Shown one piece after another: positions 15,171 through 21,796 of a stretch of 23,094 nucleotides of DNA. Positions within the stretch are counted from its first letter, which is position 1; each line of letters starts with the position of its first letter. The notes under the pieces were generated by a model that ran no database searches, was not told the origin of the DNA, and was given only the letters and a program-made list of their open reading frames with translations. The translations under genes and the position numbers were made by a program. This DNA is from Trebonia sp035294225 (GTDB lineage Bacteria; Actinomycetota; Actinomycetes; Streptosporangiales; Streptosporangiaceae), in assembly GCA_035294225.1 (NCBI GenBank), contig DATGLH010000105.1, positions 1-23,094 of the forward strand. Reading direction: 5' to 3'.

Positions 15171-15956
15171 TTATACCCTCTTCTCCGCCGCACTGTGCTT
15201 CTTGATGAACGCCAGCGTGCCCTCGAAGATTGCCGGCGCGTCATTGTCCAGCGTGGCCACATGGTAACTGTCGGCCAGCGTGCGCACCTCGGCCGTGGGC
15301 AGCTTAGCTTGCAGCAGCCGCATGCTGGCGGGACCGACCACATGGTCGACCGCGGACCGGTACACCAGGACGGGCTGGGTGACCTCGGGCAGGTGCCGCG
15401 CTGTGAGCTTCCAGAGCGCGGGCAGCGTCGCCGCGGCCTTGACCGGGACCCGGCTGTAGCCGCCCTCATCGCCGCCGGGCTTCTTGATGTCGCCCGCGAT
15501 GCCGGGCAGCGACGGCACGATGTGCTTGAGGACGGGGGCCAGCAGGAAGAGCCGGGTGTCCGGCGCCAGCGAGGGGTTCACCACGACCAGGCCGCTGACC
15601 CGCGTGCCCTGGGTCTGCGCCAGCCGGAACGCCAGGCAGCCGCCCAGCGACAGGCCGGCCACGAAGACCTGCTCGCACTTGCCGCTGAGCTCGGTGAAGG
15701 CGCGCTCGGCCGCGCCGTACCAGTCCTGCCACCTGGTCCGGCCCAGGTCCTGCCAGGTGGTCCCGTGCCCGGGCAGCCGCGGCGCCCGCACGGTGAGCCC
15801 GGCCGCGGACAGGTGCTCGGCCCACGGGCGCACCGTCCGCGGGCTGCCGGTGAAGCCGTGGCAGACCAGGACGCCGACGGGTCCCGCGTCGGCGGAGAAC
15901 GGTTCGGCGCCCGGCTGCACGGGAACGGCACCGGGCGCGGATGATGCAGGGGACAT
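15171..15956 (-). CDS. Alpha/beta hydrolase, Est30/monoacylglycerol-lipase-like
   Basis: A serine esterase or lipase, probably acting on short- or medium-chain acyl esters or monoacylglycerol. With ATG 15956 the product has 261 residues. HGFTG (33-37) forms the oxyanion loop, GLSLGG gives nucleophile Ser103, Asp204 sits in AVDHVVG and His232 in DSYHVA, the complete triad in the usual order. A cap region (about 125-185) lies between. No signal peptide is present, so it is likely cytoplasmic. ATG 15965 is an equally possible start; the longer frame to 16058 reads through repeats. It is the first gene of a two-gene operon with the membrane protein. The upstream gap carries hairpin repeats and separates it from plsC. 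Confidence 0.9.
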   Translation of the reverse strand: MSPASSAPGAVPVQPGAEPFSADAGPVGVLVCHGFTGSPRTVRPWAEHLSAAGLTVRAPRLPGHGTTWQDLGRTRWQDWYGAAERAFTELSGKCEQVFVAGLSLGGCLAFRLAQTQGTRVSGLVVVNPSLAPDTRLFLLAPVLKHIVPSLPGIAGDIKKPGGDEGGYSRVPVKAAATLPALWKLTARHLPEVTQPVLVYRSAVDHVVGPASMRLLQAKLPTAEVRTLADSYHVATLDNDAPAIFEGTLAFIKKHSAAEKRV

Positions 15957-16038
15957 ATCTCGCATCGTCGCACGCCGGACGGGTGCGGCGCAGCATGAGG
16001 CGGGATATGCGCTGTTTCCCCCGGGGGCTGCCTGCTGC

Positions 16039-16060
16039 TGGCATGGGGGCTCCCCCATCC
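16039..16060. repeat. G-rich palindrome sharing a core with the 5865 repeat
   Basis: CTGGCATGGGGGCTCCC starts at 16038 or 16039 and matches 17 bases of the third unit of the 5795-5890 array. Here the sequence continues as CCAT, so ATGGGGG-CT-CCCCCAT forms a perfect 7-bp stem with a two-base loop. It lies between divergent genes, as does its relative. Confidence 0.7.
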
Positions 16061-16081
16061 CCCCTGGCCCCCGGTGACCCC

Positions 16082-16220
16082 GAACGGGGGGACTGCCCGT
16101 CCCCGTCCCCCGGGGCTCCCGAACGGGGGCTGCCCGTCCCCCGTAACCTCCCCGGGGCTCCCGAACGTGGGCTGCCCGCGTCCCCGCCCCCCGGCTCCCG
16201 CGCGGGGGAGTGCCCGCCCC
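16082..16220. repeat. Four degenerate hairpin repeats, about 40-bp period
   Basis: Four units of the type CCCGAACGGGGGCTGCCCGTCC begin their stems at 16084, 16123, 16065+100 (16165) and 16202. Stems are ACGGG/CCCGT (16084-16088 with 16096-16100; 16123-16127 with 16133-16137), ACGTGGG/CCCGCGT (16165-16171 with 16175-16181) and GCGGG/CCCGC (16202-16206 with 16213-16217). Pairing is kept although bases change. The array occupies most of the 327-bp divergent gap 15966-16292. No gene is visible there. Confidence 0.85.
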
Positions 16221-16280
16221 TCATGGCCGCCGCGGGAAAACCGGGCCGGCGCGGCAGGGGCCATACGGCCGCAGTCGTGG

Positions 16281-16293
16281 GACGATGTGTAGG
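16281..16293 (+). promoter_or_regulatory. Possible leaderless promoter of the acyltransferase gene
   Basis: GACGAT (16281-16286), a weak NANNNT -10 match, is followed by six bases and then GTG 16293. No ribosome site is present. Confidence 0.35.
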
Positions 16294-16997
16294 TGTTCTA
16301 CTGGGTTGCCAAGTACACGCTGGGCGCCGCCCTCAAGATCGTGTTCCGGCCCTGGTCGCGCGGGCGAGACAACGTGCCCCGCCGCGGGCCGGTCATCCTG
16401 GCCAGCAACCACTTGTCCTTTTCCGACCACTTCTTCGGCCCGCTGCCGCTGCCGCGCAAGGTGGTATTCCTCGCCAAGGCCGAGTACTTCACCGGGCGGG
16501 GGCTCAGGGGACTGGTAAGCAAGGCATTCTTCAGCGGCGTCGGGCAGATTCCGATCGACCGCACCGGCGGGGAGGCTAGCGAGCGGGCGCTGCGGGCCGG
16601 GCTGCGGGTGCTCGCGGCCGGGAACGTCCTCGGCATCTACCCAGAGGGCACGAGGTCGCCGGACGGGCGGCTCTATAAGGGCAGGACCGGCGTGGCCCGG
16701 CTGGCCCTGGAGTCCCGCGCGCCAGTGGTGCCGTGCGCGATGATCAACACGTTCGAGTTCCTGCCTCCCGGCTCGTTCCGCCCGCACATGCGGGTCCGGC
16801 CGGGTGTCGTCTTCGGCCGGCCGCTTGAGTTCTCCCGGTACTACGGGAAGGAGTCGGACCGCGCCGTGCTGCGCGCGGTGACCGACGAGATCATGCGGGA
16901 GATCCAGCGGCTGTCCGGCCAGGAATACGTCGATATGTACGCCAAGCAGGCGAAAGATCAACTTCAGCCGCCCGTCAGCGAACCGGACTTATCGTGA
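16293..16997 (+). CDS. PlsC-type lysophospholipid acyltransferase
   Basis: A membrane-associated acyltransferase that would move an acyl group onto a lysophospholipid, most likely 1-acylglycerol-3-phosphate. The 234 residues have a short hydrophobic N-terminus (about 1-20). Catalytic motif I follows as NHLSFSDHFF (39-48, with His40-x4-Asp45), then motif II GQIPIDR (84-90), motif III YPEGTRSPDG (116-125) and motif IV VVPCAMI. Length fits the PlsC family. GTG 16293 agrees with the family start and may be leaderless. The gene precedes the phosphofructokinase by 69 bp, which holds a separate -10-like box, so the two may be independently transcribed. Acyl acceptor specificity cannot be read from the sequence. 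Confidence 0.92.
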   Translation: MFYWVAKYTLGAALKIVFRPWSRGRDNVPRRGPVILASNHLSFSDHFFGPLPLPRKVVFLAKAEYFTGRGLRGLVSKAFFSGVGQIPIDRTGGEASERALRAGLRVLAAGNVLGIYPEGTRSPDGRLYKGRTGVARLALESRAPVVPCAMINTFEFLPPGSFRPHMRVRPGVVFGRPLEFSRYYGKESDRAVLRAVTDEIMREIQRLSGQEYVDMYAKQAKDQLQPPVSEPDLS

Positions 16998-17054
16998 ATC
17001 CCGGTAGATTCCTCGTGTTATCCGGCCGTCCATTACAAGGGAGCCGCTGGCGGC

Positions 17055-17067
17055 TAGGCTTGGCCCA
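17055..17067 (+). promoter_or_regulatory. Probable leaderless promoter of the phosphofructokinase gene
   Basis: TAGGCT (17055-17060) is followed by exactly six bases and ATG 17067, matching the geometry of a transcript starting at the A of AUG. AGGGAG at about 17039 is too far upstream to serve as a ribosome site. Confidence 0.55.
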
Positions 17068-18104
17068 TGCGAGTGGGAGTGCTTACCGGAGGCGGCGACT
17101 GCCCGGGGCTGAATGCCGTAATCCGCGCCGTGGTGCGCAGGGGGATCCAGGAGTTCGGCCTGGAGTTTGTCGGGTTCCGCGATGGCTGGCGCGGGCCGCT
17201 CGAAGCGGACACCGTGCCGCTGGACGTGCATGCGGTGCGCGGCATCTTGCCGCGCGGCGGCACGATCCTCGGCTCGTCGCGGACGAACCCGCTCAAGGAG
17301 AACGGCCCGGGCCGCAGTGGCGTCGAACGGATCAAGGACAACCTGGCGGGCCTGGGCGTGGACGCGCTCGTCGTCATCGGCGGGGAGGACACGCTGGGCG
17401 TCGCGACGCGGCTGTACGAAGAAGGCATCAACGTCGTCGGCGTGCCGAAGACCATCGACAACGACCTCGGCGCGACCGACTACACCTTCGGCTTCGACAC
17501 CGCGGTGAACATCGCCATGGAGGCGATCGACCGGCTGCACACAACGGCGGAGAGTCACCACCGCGCGCTGATCGTGGAGGTCATGGGCAGGCACGCGGGC
17601 TGGATCGCGCTGCATGCGGGACTGGCCGGCGGCGCGAACGTGATCCTCATCCCGGAGCGGCCGTTCGACATGGAAAAGGTGTGCGCTTACGTCGAGCACC
17701 GGTTCCACACGCGGTACGCGCCGATCGTGGTCGTCGCGGAGGGCGCGCACCCCAAGAACGAGGACCTGTCCGTCACGACCGGGCAGCTCGACGCCTTCGG
17801 CCACGTCCGGCTCGGCGGCGTCGGGCAGCTACTCGCCGACGAGATCGAGAAGCGGACCGGCAAGGAGGCCCGCTGCACCGTGCTCGGCCATATCCAGCGC
17901 GGCGGCACTCCGACGGCCTTCGACCGGGTGCTCGCCACCCGGTTCGGCTTGCAGGCGGTGGCGGCGGTGCACGAGGAGGCGTTCGGCACGATGGTGGCGC
18001 TGCGCGGCACCGACATCATCCGGGTGCCGCTCGCCGAGGCCACCCGCGAGCTCAAGCTCGTCCCGGCCGAGCGCTACGCCGAAGCCGAGGTCTTCTTCGG
18101 CTAA
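17067..18104 (+). CDS. 6-phosphofructokinase, residues of PPi-dependent type
   Basis: Phosphorylates fructose 6-phosphate to the 1,6-bisphosphate in glycolysis. The 345 residues contain GVLTGGGDCPGLNAVIR (4-20), GGEDT (105-109), PKTIDND (127-133) with catalytic Asp131, MGRHAGW (173-179), a substrate-binding AEG (about 224-226) and GHIQRGGTPTAFDR (274-287). In this family the fourth residue of GGxG/D decides donor use: Gly in ATP enzymes, Asp in PPi enzymes such as that of Amycolatopsis methanolica. The Lys of PKTIDND also fits the PPi group. Here both Asp108 and Lys128 are present, so PPi dependence, and a reversible enzyme, is inferred. The length is close to the Amycolatopsis enzyme. Automatic annotation would probably say pfkA. 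Confidence 0.92.
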   Translation: MRVGVLTGGGDCPGLNAVIRAVVRRGIQEFGLEFVGFRDGWRGPLEADTVPLDVHAVRGILPRGGTILGSSRTNPLKENGPGRSGVERIKDNLAGLGVDALVVIGGEDTLGVATRLYEEGINVVGVPKTIDNDLGATDYTFGFDTAVNIAMEAIDRLHTTAESHHRALIVEVMGRHAGWIALHAGLAGGANVILIPERPFDMEKVCAYVEHRFHTRYAPIVVVAEGAHPKNEDLSVTTGQLDAFGHVRLGGVGQLLADEIEKRTGKEARCTVLGHIQRGGTPTAFDRVLATRFGLQAVAAVHEEAFGTMVALRGTDIIRVPLAEATRELKLVPAERYAEAEVFFG

Positions 18105-18256
18105 CCCATCGGCCAGTGCCGGCGTCCACCGCGCCTGTCTTACCCGCGGACACCTCGGCGTACAGCGCTAAGCCGGGCGCGGCCCCATGCTGACGGCTGC
18201 CCGCGCCGCCGCGGCATATGGGATCTCAATCCGGCTCCTGGAACTCAGCCGGGATG

Positions 18257-18960
18257 CTGTTAGTGCGTGGCGTCCAGATCCGCACGCAGCTCACTGACCG
18301 CCCGTACGACGGTCTCGAGGGCCGGTGCCTGGGTTTCCTCTGGCCGTCCGGGGCCGGCCAGCCGTTCTCGCAGACGCGGACGGGCGTCGCCGGGCCGATG
18401 CCAGCCAGCGGCGGCATCCGCTCGCGGCGGCATCCGCTTGCGGAAGGTCCGCAACGCCCACCGCACCGCACGGCAGCCCGTCGATCCCGGTGGGCGGGCC
18501 GAACACGTCGGGATACATGTCGATGCCCGCGTAGTCAGCCTCGGCGGCGAAGTCGGATCCCCCGAGGTTGCCGATGCCGGCCCAGAAACCGTTCGCGTCC
18601 GGCTCAGGCCCGGGGACCACGGCGAACCCGATCGCGGCCGTCGCGCCGGCGGCGCGCTTGGCCTCGGCGGCACGCAGCGGGCCCCGCACGAGCGCCTCCC
18701 GGGCGCCGGGGAAAGGCGCCGTCCGCCGCGGCCGGAATGCCCGCCAGATTCGCCTCCGCGCTGACCTGCACCGCCGCGAGCCGGCTCCCGTGCTCCGCGA
18801 CGACCCGCTCCACGAACGAAGCCCACGCCGTCACGTTGCCGGCCGGGTCGCGGTAGCACAGCACGAGGTCCCGCGGCAGGCCCTGCGCCGCGTACCCCGC
18901 GGCCTGCGCCGCGCCGCCCGGGCGCCATCGGCCCCGGGCCAGTTCACCTACATCCTCGGC
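18257..18960 (-). pseudogene. Decayed glycosidase-like gene with several frameshifts
   Basis: Fragments of one protein appear in three frames. They are GLPRDLVLCYRDPAGN through VQVSAEANLAGIPAAADGAFP (about 18905-18712), then REALVRGPLRAAEAKRAAGA through YAGIDMYPDVFGPP (about 18705-18490), AVRWALRTFRKRMPP (about 18465-18425), LAGIGPATPVRVCENGWP (about 18405-18350), and ALETVVRAVSELRADLDATH (about 18317-18260). ENGWP and the alternation of parts suggest a TIM-barrel glycoside-hydrolase-like enzyme; this is from memory. One break is an extra base in a C-run at 18708-18711. Another is a 16-bp tandem duplication at 18408-18439. At least one more lies near 18345-18350. The stop at 18257 appears premature. 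The 5' end is unclear, perhaps extending toward 19149. It converges with the phosphofructokinase gene. Confidence 0.7.
18408..18439. repeat. 16-bp tandem duplication breaking the pseudogene
   Basis: GCGGCGGCATCCGCTC (18408-18423) is followed directly by the same sequence ending in T (18424-18439). Removing one copy restores a continuous frame between KRMPP and LAGIGPATP on the minus strand. This duplication is therefore a cause of inactivation. Confidence 0.8.
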
Positions 18961-19075
18961 ATGAGCGGGGGCCGTCGCCCTGAGGCTCCGCCGCCGCCCG
19001 CCCGATCGTCTCGTAGTCATCCGGCGGCCCGGCCGCGAGCCCGTCCGGAGATCCGGCCAGCCCGAGCCGGAACAA

Positions 19076-19170
19076 GCCGAACGCCGGGGGAGCCACCATA
19101 GCCGAACGCCGGGGGAGCCACCATAGCCGAACGCCAGGGGAGCCACCATAGCCGAACGCTGGCGGCTATT
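19076..19170. repeat. 25-bp tandem repeat, three copies plus a partial
   Basis: GCCGAACGCCGGGGGAGCCA followed by CCATA-type ends occurs at 19076-19100 and 19101-19125 (identical), 19126-19150 (one change), and partly at 19151-19170. On the opposite strand the unit reads TATGGTGGCTCCCCCGG, resembling the ATGGGGGCTCCCCC core found at 16042 and 5870. It lies just upstream of the pseudogene remnant. Confidence 0.9.
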
Positions 19171-19299
19171 CCGGGCTCAGCCGGAACGCTGTCACTGTCC
19201 CCGTTACGCAAGGCGGATGCGTCTTCGCCGGGGGCCGGGGGCGCACGTCCGGGCGACTTCGCGTGATAAGGCGCGGCGTTCCCGGCACTCCCGCGCCCG

Positions 19300-19431
19300 T
19301 TTTGAGTAAATTGCCTGAATCTCAGGTTGAAGGCCGATTGCGCCCGCCATGATCATGTAAGTTTTTAGCCCTATAGCCAATTTTCCCTTCATGATGAATG
19401 TTTTTTCGATAGCAAATCGATGACCTAAGGT
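19300..19431. other. AT-rich island with four small palindromes
   Basis: By my count 19351-19430 has 29 G/C in 80 bases (36%), far below the rest of the window. Four perfect small palindromes lie here: CCTGA-ATC-TCAGG (19314-19326), CATGATCATG (19348-19357), TTCAT-G-ATGAA (19388-19398) and TCGAT-AGCAA-ATCGA (19406-19420). A minus-strand frame crosses it (from a possible ATG near 19393), but its downstream part is Arg-rich and unconvincing. It may be a remnant of transferred DNA or a former regulatory region. Confidence 0.5.
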
Positions 19432-19535
19432 CGTGGGCCGCCTCTGGTCAGCCTCACATTGCGCACGGGCCTCAGGAGCCGCTAAAGGAGCACGCCCGGC
19501 GCTCAAGGGCACCCGGTGAAGGACGAACGACTCGA

Positions 19536-19675
19536 TCGCGAACCGAGGGGGCTCGAGGGGTCGCGAACCGAGGGGGCTTGAGGAGGCCGCGGACCGGCCG
19601 GGCACGAGGACGCCGGGCTTGAGGAGGCCGGGCTTGAGGAGGCCGCGGACCGGCCGGGCACGAGGACGCCGGGCT
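19536..19675. repeat. Compound direct repeats: 25-bp period, then exact 46-bp repeat
   Basis: TCGCGAACCGAGGGGGCT occurs at 19536-19553 and 19561-19578 (period 25). Overlapping its end, a 46-bp sequence starting GGGCTTGAGGAGGCCGCGGA occurs at 19574-19619 and exactly at 19630-19675 (period 56), with a partial copy of its first bases between. No gene is supported between 19171 and 19855. The stretch 19712-19800 is a simple GCCGACACC-type repeat. Confidence 0.9.
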
Positions 19676-19833
19676 GAGATCCGGTGCCGTTCCGCCATGC
19701 GATAGAGCCTCACGCCGCCGCCGACACCGCCGACACCGCCGTCGCCGCCGACACTGACACCGCCGCCGGCATCGACACCGCCGCCGGCAGCCTCGCGCCG
19801 CCGCCCGGGCGCCGAGCGGCCCCGGATAACCCC

Positions 19834-19861
19834 TTGCGCGCGTCGGCCATAGGCGTATACT
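19834..19861 (+). promoter_or_regulatory. Promoter of the padR-family gene
   Basis: TTGCGC (19834-19839) and a perfect -10 TATACT (19856-19861) are separated by 16 bases, predicting transcription start near 19868. This is the best promoter match in the window and leaves a leader of about 74 nt. Confidence 0.65.
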
Positions 19862-19908
19862 CGCTTACGAGTACTTATCTGCGAGTCCTCGGATACGAAG
19901 ACTCGCAG
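19858..19908 (+). promoter_or_regulatory. Two inverted repeats at the padR promoter, likely operator
   Basis: TACTCG-CTTA-CGAGTA (19858-19873) overlaps the -10 box. CTGCGAGTC (19879-19887) and GACTCGCAG (19900-19908) form a second perfect repeat with a 12-base spacer. The hexamer ACTCGC or its complement occurs in both repeats (19859, 19881, 19901). Position over the promoter fits autorepression by the PadR protein. The second repeat could instead be an mRNA hairpin. Confidence 0.55.
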
Positions 19909-19941
19909 GCGAATGGGCCGTTGAGCGAGAGGCGCGGCAAG

Positions 19942-20625
19942 ATGGCGAAGCGGCGAAAGGTGGGCAACCTACTTGCGCTCGCGTTGCTGTCGTTGCTGGC
20001 GCAGCGGCCGATGTACCCGTACGAGATGGCGCAGACGCTGCGGGCGCGCGGCAAGGACAAGACCATCAAGATCAACTGGGGCTCGCTCTACACCGTCGTG
20101 CGCAACCTCCGCAAGTACGGCTTCATCGAGGAAGCCGGCACCGACCGGGAGGGCAGGCAGCCCGAGCGGACCATCTATCAGATCACCGAGCAGGGCATGG
20201 CCGAGCTGCGCGACTGGCTGCGTGAACTGCTCAGCGTCCCGGAGGAGCCGCAGTCGCCCTTCGCGGCCGCGCTCTCCGAGGGCGGCATCCTGCCGCCCGC
20301 CGAGGTGGTCGAGCTGCTCACCAAGCGGCTGACGACCCTGGACAAGCTCAACACCGCGCACGCGGCGGACCTGAAGCTGTGGACCGAGCGGCTGCCGAGG
20401 GTTTTCCTCGTCGAGGCGGAGTACCAGCTCGCGATGCGCGTGGCCGAGGCGAACTGGGTGCGCGGCCTGCTCAAGGAGATCGCCGAGGGCACCATCAGCG
20501 GCCTCGACGCCTGGCGGCGGGGACACGAGACCGGCCAGCTACCCGAAGAGTTCGCAGAACTCGATGAGCTGGCGAAGCAAGGATGGCCGGAACGCGAAGG
20601 AGACGAGCCGGTGAACGACGCGTAA
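19942..20625 (+). CDS. PadR-family transcriptional regulator
   Basis: A 227-residue winged-helix regulator. The N-terminal PadR domain (about 5-95) contains NLLALALLSLLAQRPMYPYEM, recognition region INWGSLYTVVRNLRKYGFIEE, and the wing ERTIYQITEQGMAEL. The C-terminal half is helical (about 110-210), typical of PadR-s2 dimerisation domains. ATG 19942 is preferred because the conserved domain begins there and GAGAGG lies nine bases upstream; the frame remains open to 19684 only through repeat-derived sequence. It has its own promoter with inverted repeats and a strong terminator. PadR genes commonly control adjacent drug exporters, and a DrrAB-type ABC pair follows 184 bp downstream. The inducer is unknown. 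Confidence 0.92.
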   Translation: MAKRRKVGNLLALALLSLLAQRPMYPYEMAQTLRARGKDKTIKINWGSLYTVVRNLRKYGFIEEAGTDREGRQPERTIYQITEQGMAELRDWLRELLSVPEEPQSPFAAALSEGGILPPAEVVELLTKRLTTLDKLNTAHAADLKLWTERLPRVFLVEAEYQLAMRVAEANWVRGLLKEIAEGTISGLDAWRRGHETGQLPEEFAELDELAKQGWPEREGDEPVNDA

Positions 20626-20630
20626 CAGAC

Positions 20631-20670
20631 GACCCCGGCCTGGTGCGGCAACACCAGTAAGGCCGGGGTC
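20631..20670 (+). terminator. Hairpin terminator after the padR-family gene
   Basis: Outer arms GACCCCGGCC (20631-20640) and GGCCGGGGTC (20661-20670) plus inner TGGTG/CACCA form a long stem with a three- to four-base bulge and the loop CGGCAA. It lies five bases after the stop and separates padR from the ABC genes. Confidence 0.85.
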
Positions 20671-20700
20671 GCTACCTCATCACCAGTCCCGCGGTTAAAC

Positions 20701-20747
20701 GGAATCCGGCGTGTCATGAGGCCCGGTCATCATCCTAGCCGGACTCC
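20701..20747 (+). promoter_or_regulatory. Inverted repeat upstream of the ABC exporter
   Basis: GGAATCCGGC (20701-20710) and GCCGGACTCC (20738-20747) are complementary except for one base, with a smaller ATGA/TCAT pair inside. It sits 60-110 bp before the ATPase start and could be an operator. No clear -10/-35 pair was found here. Confidence 0.35.
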
Positions 20748-20765
20748 TCTTCGCGGGCTGATCGC

Positions 20766-20795
20766 AGCGACCAGACACAAAGCGACCAGACACAA
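20766..20795 (+). repeat. 15-bp tandem duplication before the ABC ribosome site
   Basis: AGCGACCAGACACAA occurs exactly twice in a row (20766-20780 and 20781-20795). The ribosome site GAGGGG (20796-20801) follows at once, eight bases before the ATPase ATG. Confidence 0.85.
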
Positions 20796-20809
20796 GAGGG
20801 GCTATCAGC

Positions 20810-21796
20810 ATGTACTCCATCGAGGCTCGCGGCCTCGTCAAGACCTACCCCCTGCCCGGCAAGGCGCCGAGCAGGGCCAAGGGCGGCCGCCTCAGGGCGC
20901 TCGACGGCATGAACCTCAGCGTCCCCGCCGGAACGGTCTTCGCCCTCCTCGGCCCGAACGGCGCCGGCAAGACCACCACGGTCAAGGTCCTCACCTCGCT
21001 GGCCGTCCCGGACGCGGGCACGGCGACCATCGAGGGCATCGACATCCTCGCCAGCCCCGCGAAGGCGCGGCGCAAGATCGGCGTCGTCGCGCAGCGCTCC
21101 GGCGCCGATCCGACGGCCACCGGCCGGGAGAACCTGATCCTGCAAGGCCGCCTCTACGGCCTCGGCACCAAGACGGCGAAGCGCAGGGCCGGCGAACTTC
21201 TGGAGCGGTTCCAGCTCACCGACGCCGCCAGGCGCTTCGTCCGCACCTACTCCGGCGGCATGCAGCGCCGCCTCGACATCGCGCTCGGCCTGGTCCACCG
21301 CCCGGCGGTGCTGTTCCTGGACGAGCCGACCACGGGCCTGGACCCGGAGTCGAGGACGGCGATGTGGCAGGAGATCAGCCGGCTCGCCGCCGTGGACAAG
21401 GTGACCGTGCTGCTCACCACCCACTACCTGGAGGAAGCCGACCGGCTGGCGGACCGCGTCGCCATCGTCGACAATGGCCGGATCGTGGCCGAGGGCGAGC
21501 CCGAACAGCTCAAGCAGGAACTCAAGGGCGATGTCGTCCAGGTTGAGCTGGCCGGCGGCGCCGACCCGCGGCTCGTCGAAAAGGCACTCACCGGCATCCC
21601 CGCGATCCGCGACGTCTACGTCGCCGGCGGCAGCGTGTCGGCGCGCAGCGACGACGGGGCCGCAGCCGTCCCCGCCGTCCTCGCAAAGCTGGCGGCCAGC
21701 GGAATCCCCGCGAAGTCCGTGGCGGTCGCCCGGCCGTCCCTGGACGAGGTCTATCTGCGATACGCCGGCCGCCGCTACACGGAGGTGAACGCCTGA
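20810..21796 (+). CDS. ABC exporter ATP-binding protein, DrrA-like
   Basis: Cytoplasmic ATPase that powers the permease encoded next. The 328 residues contain Walker A GPNGAGKT (48-55), the Q-loop VAQRSGADPTATGREN (93-108), signature YSGGMQRR (147-154), Walker B VLFLDEPTTGLD (167-178) and the H-loop His205 in TTHYLEEAD. The C-terminal about 90 residues form the regulatory extension typical of DrrA-type drug-export ATPases (DUF4162-like), ending SLDEVYLRYAGRRYTE. ATG 20810 has a good GAGGGG site. The stop and the permease ATG share one base (TGATG), so translation is coupled. Substrate unknown; drug or lipid export is inferred from family and from the PadR neighbour. Confidence 0.95.
   Translation: MYSIEARGLVKTYPLPGKAPSRAKGGRLRALDGMNLSVPAGTVFALLGPNGAGKTTTVKVLTSLAVPDAGTATIEGIDILASPAKARRKIGVVAQRSGADPTATGRENLILQGRLYGLGTKTAKRRAGELLERFQLTDAARRFVRTYSGGMQRRLDIALGLVHRPAVLFLDEPTTGLDPESRTAMWQEISRLAAVDKVTVLLTTHYLEEADRLADRVAIVDNGRIVAEGEPEQLKQELKGDVVQVELAGGADPRLVEKALTGIPAIRDVYVAGGSVSARSDDGAAAVPAVLAKLAASGIPAKSVAVARPSLDEVYLRYAGRRYTEVNA

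Noticed and set aside
19076..19170. CRISPR-like appearance of the short regular repeats
   Set aside because: Units are directly adjacent with no unique spacers, and no cas genes are present.
19204..19713. Minus-strand frame of 169 codons crossing the AT-rich island
   Set aside because: Most of it translates direct repeats or Arg-rich sequence; a short plausible stretch near 19300-19390 is not enough to call a gene.
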